Below, piece by piece: positions 63,001 through 64,000 of a stretch of DNA of 64,000 bases; positions within the stretch are counted from its first letter, which is position 1, and the number at the start of each line of letters is the position of its first letter. A program made the position numbers and the translations under genes. The DNA is taken from positions 124,001 through 188,000 of the forward strand of contig JACKNZ010000006.1 in assembly GCA_024234595.1 (NCBI GenBank). The letters run 5' to 3'. The notes beneath the pieces are model-generated. The model searched no databases. It was not told the DNA's origin and saw only the letters and a program-made list of their open reading frames with translations. Origin of the DNA: Moraxellaceae bacterium (GTDB taxonomy: Bacteria; Pseudomonadota; Gammaproteobacteria; Pseudomonadales; Moraxellaceae).

Positions 63001-64000
63001 TTAACGCTTAACTCAAACGTTGCACCTAACGCTCCTTTAAACAAAATCCGCGTCTGTGCATAAGGCAATACTTGACCGTCGGTTAAATTAAGAATGTCTA
63101 ATTGATTGTTAGCCGCTTCTTGGACATAACTTTCTAGGCTGCGAGTATCAGAGGAGGCTGGCACGCGTTCTACATCGTCTTGTTCTTTATTGGTAGTTTT
63201 TGCTCCTGACAACAAGGCAGGCATTTTGGCTTTACCATGTAAGCCACATTCGTTGCCTGTGTAATTAACACAACCACTGGCAGGTAAAGAGCGTAAATCA
63301 CTGGGATTATTGGTTTCAAATGGCAAATCTGTTTTTAAAGCGCGTTCCAACTCACCAATCGCTGTATCACCTTGATTGCGACGGGCATAAATCTCGCCCA
63401 TCGCTTCGCCCGAACAAGTGCCATTATCCGTGGTAATCGCAAAATCGGCACGGTGTAACTCACCCGCTTTTAAGTCCACAAATCGGCTTGAAGGATCACC
63501 TGCATTGCGTACATTTTGCTCAATTATCTCTACATCTTGAGGCAAAGAGGTACGGTCAAGTTTTAAGACATGAGTGGTTGCACGCAAGCCATAAAAATTA
63601 TATTTACCTTCGACATCTGTCACCACATATGAACCATCTTCGAGTACCAAGCGCACATTGGGCACACCGATTTCTTCTAATCCTTGTACACCATCACGGT
63701 TGCAGTCAGTATAAACTTTACCTGTCACAAAGCCTTCTTGGGTAAAGACGCCTGTACTGACTTTGACTTTGGCTGCCGCGATAGCTGATTGTACGATCAA
63801 ACTATTAACAGGCGTTATCCCTTGAGCTTGAGCGCGATTAATACCATCACCATGCAATGCGCCCGCACCAATATGCACCCGATAGCTAATAATAACCTCA
63901 GTATTAGCTCCCAAATTACCAATGGTAAAGCTAAGCACTGATGCTGCGCCAGCCGTTGGCTCTTGTTTTATATTGGCGACACGACCAGTACCCGACACAT
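59994..64000 (-). CDS. Very large SdrD/DUF11/beta-barrel outer-membrane protein (partial, N-terminus beyond window)
   Basis: At least 1334 residues are present and the frame remains open to the right edge; the first ATG seen is internal. The visible part begins with the end of a DUF11-type domain (VLSFTIGNLGANTEVIISYRV). An SdrD-B-like domain follows (GKVYTDCNRDGVQGLEEIGVPNVRLVLEDG), then a Cys-containing linker, a bacterial Ig-like region around 370-500, and a long C-terminal stretch rich in alternating aromatic and polar strands. That stretch has DDYYPVYGDAAVRGFDAQSTSKLYVRL, RSYVMFGDYTTR and SLGYNWLSYED, ending LRFKFDEDLF, a typical outer-membrane barrel end, plus a short tail. Probably an outer-membrane anchor or exporter for the DUF11 protein downstream. 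Confidence 0.8.
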   Translation of the reverse strand, partial: VSGTGRVANIKQEPTAGAASVLSFTIGNLGANTEVIISYRVHIGAGALHGDGINRAQAQGITPVNSLIVQSAIAAAKVKVSTGVFTQEGFVTGKVYTDCNRDGVQGLEEIGVPNVRLVLEDGSYVVTDVEGKYNFYGLRATTHVLKLDRTSLPQDVEIIEQNVRNAGDPSSRFVDLKAGELHRADFAITTDNGTCSGEAMGEIYARRNQGDTAIGELERALKTDLPFETNNPSDLRSLPASGCVNYTGNECGLHGKAKMPALLSGAKTTNKEQDDVERVPASSDTRSLESYVQEAANNQLDILNLTDGQVLPYAQTRILFKGALGATFELSVNDKVLEEKSMAIKMAIPDTRTEAREYLGISLKAGENRIALKQFDALGNPRGVRVIHVKAPDNLANVSIESEQKVVEANGSNEILFNIKLTDKAGLPVTSRTAVTLESDAGRFRATDLDPKTQGVQLFIEGGEFKVKLVAPTQAGEAKVRVSSGTLKAETNIRFVPELRPMIAAGIVEGMVSFKNFNPAKVAPAYANDGFEAELQSLASGNDGKLNASGRAAMFLKGKVKGEYLLTLSYDSNKETDQRLFRDIRPDDYYPVYGDAAVRGFDAQSTSKLYVRLDKGRSYVMFGDYTTRIENSEGLSLGQYNRSLTGVRAHYATDDFKATTFVAQTKAKQKVIEKPALGVSGPYTLDNVDGLRVNSEKVEIIKRDRNNLGLIIDVQPQARFTDYEFEPLTASIYFKSPVPSLDANLNPYFIRVTVEVEEEGGEDYWLGGAQVEKKLGDKLTVGAATVHEDDPVAAYQLNSANAVLKLAENTKLIAEVAQSDRENKAAGQASRAELVHAKGRINARVYYGESDTDFENSASPLSSGRAESGVKLQVNMDSWGTLSTEAIRTENTFTGGVRNGIKATLNRTINQYLSAELGGRVYDETAVPANNTNLGVTPYEGKTIHTKLNIKIPKVEAASLYGEYEQDIDHSERKIIALGGDYRINQQSKLYARHELSSSLNGSFALNDQQQRNTTVVGVEGDYMRDGRVFSEYRVRDAVNAQDVEAAIGLRNRWYLTEGVRLNTNFEQVRTLEGSDSSDAIALSLGLEYLSSPLWKATGKIDLRWTDNSDTILNTLGLAYKWSRDWTLLGKNIFSLADNHGVNVGDRLQNRFQLGAAYRQVDTNRWDALTKIEYKLDDDQTSLSSIKEKEAYIFSTHWNYHPVRRWTFSNQYAAKWLTDSSANISTDSFTYLIGGRVLHDITERWEASLQAGWLNGDIGGNRLVVGAESGYLVTTNLWLSLGYNWLSYEDADLVGTDFTVDGAYLRLRFKFDEDLFGANKPATNKALEPKNVGL

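Noticed and set aside
1..64000. rRNA or tRNA genes and prophage
   Set aside because: No intergenic stretch shows a cloverleaf with a conserved TTC loop or rRNA sequence, and no phage structural or integrase genes are present.

Overview
The window reads as a contiguous chromosomal segment of a Gammaproteobacterium. A 13-gene nuo operon with a fused nuoCD, divergent fur/bamE, a pilT-pilU pair beside yggS-proC-yggT, and a grpE/dnaK/dnaJ/dapB block all fit Pseudomonadales, most likely Moraxellaceae. That placement rests on gene content and protein resemblance only. No rRNA, tRNA, CRISPR array or prophage was seen.

Layout. (1) 1-7.9 kb, minus strand: a signalling operon. It holds a multidomain protein with degenerate HPt-REC-GGDEF-EAL parts, a GAF-PAS histidine kinase, a second histidine kinase broken by a tnpB-only IS200/IS605-type element, and a single-domain response regulator cut by the window edge. 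(2) 8-10.1 kb, plus strand: an NrtR-like regulator, an acyl-CoA-binding protein and a secreted START-domain protein. (3) 10.2-25 kb, minus: nuoA to nuoN (respiratory complex I), with a second START-domain paralogue just upstream. (4) 26-29.4 kb: dusC and two AraC-type regulators. (5) 29.5-34.7 kb, minus: grpE, dnaK, dnaJ and dapB, with two clear sigma-32 promoters and a roughly 39-copy heptamer array between dnaK and dnaJ. (6) 34.7-39 kb: recN, an orphan brnA antitoxin with a brnT remnant, rarA, fur and bamE. (7) 39-43.4 kb, minus: an archaic (spore-coat-U type) chaperone-usher pilus operon. Its leader carries a c-di-GMP-I (GEMM-I) riboswitch and a perfect CRP/Vfr-type palindrome, and its first subunit gene has a frameshift in the signal peptide. 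(8) 43.6-49.3 kb, minus: yggS-proC-yggT-yggU, a dynamin-like GTPase, an NSS-like membrane protein and an rnfH-like gene, tightly packed. (9) 49.4-51.6 kb, plus: pilT and pilU. (10) 51.7-64 kb: an ECF sigma/anti-sigma pair, a small secreted DUF11-like protein, a 1.9-kresidue DUF11-repeat surface protein, an OmpA-domain protein and a very large SdrD/DUF11/beta-barrel protein running off the right edge.

How it fits together. Several parts concern surface behaviour under second-messenger control: a catalytically dead GGDEF/EAL protein, type IV pilus retraction ATPases, and a pilus operon whose leader can sense c-di-GMP and probably cAMP through CRP. The barrel, OmpA and DUF11 genes at the right end look like one envelope-spanning display unit and are the best candidate for an undescribed system. 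The sequence alone gives its architecture, not its function.
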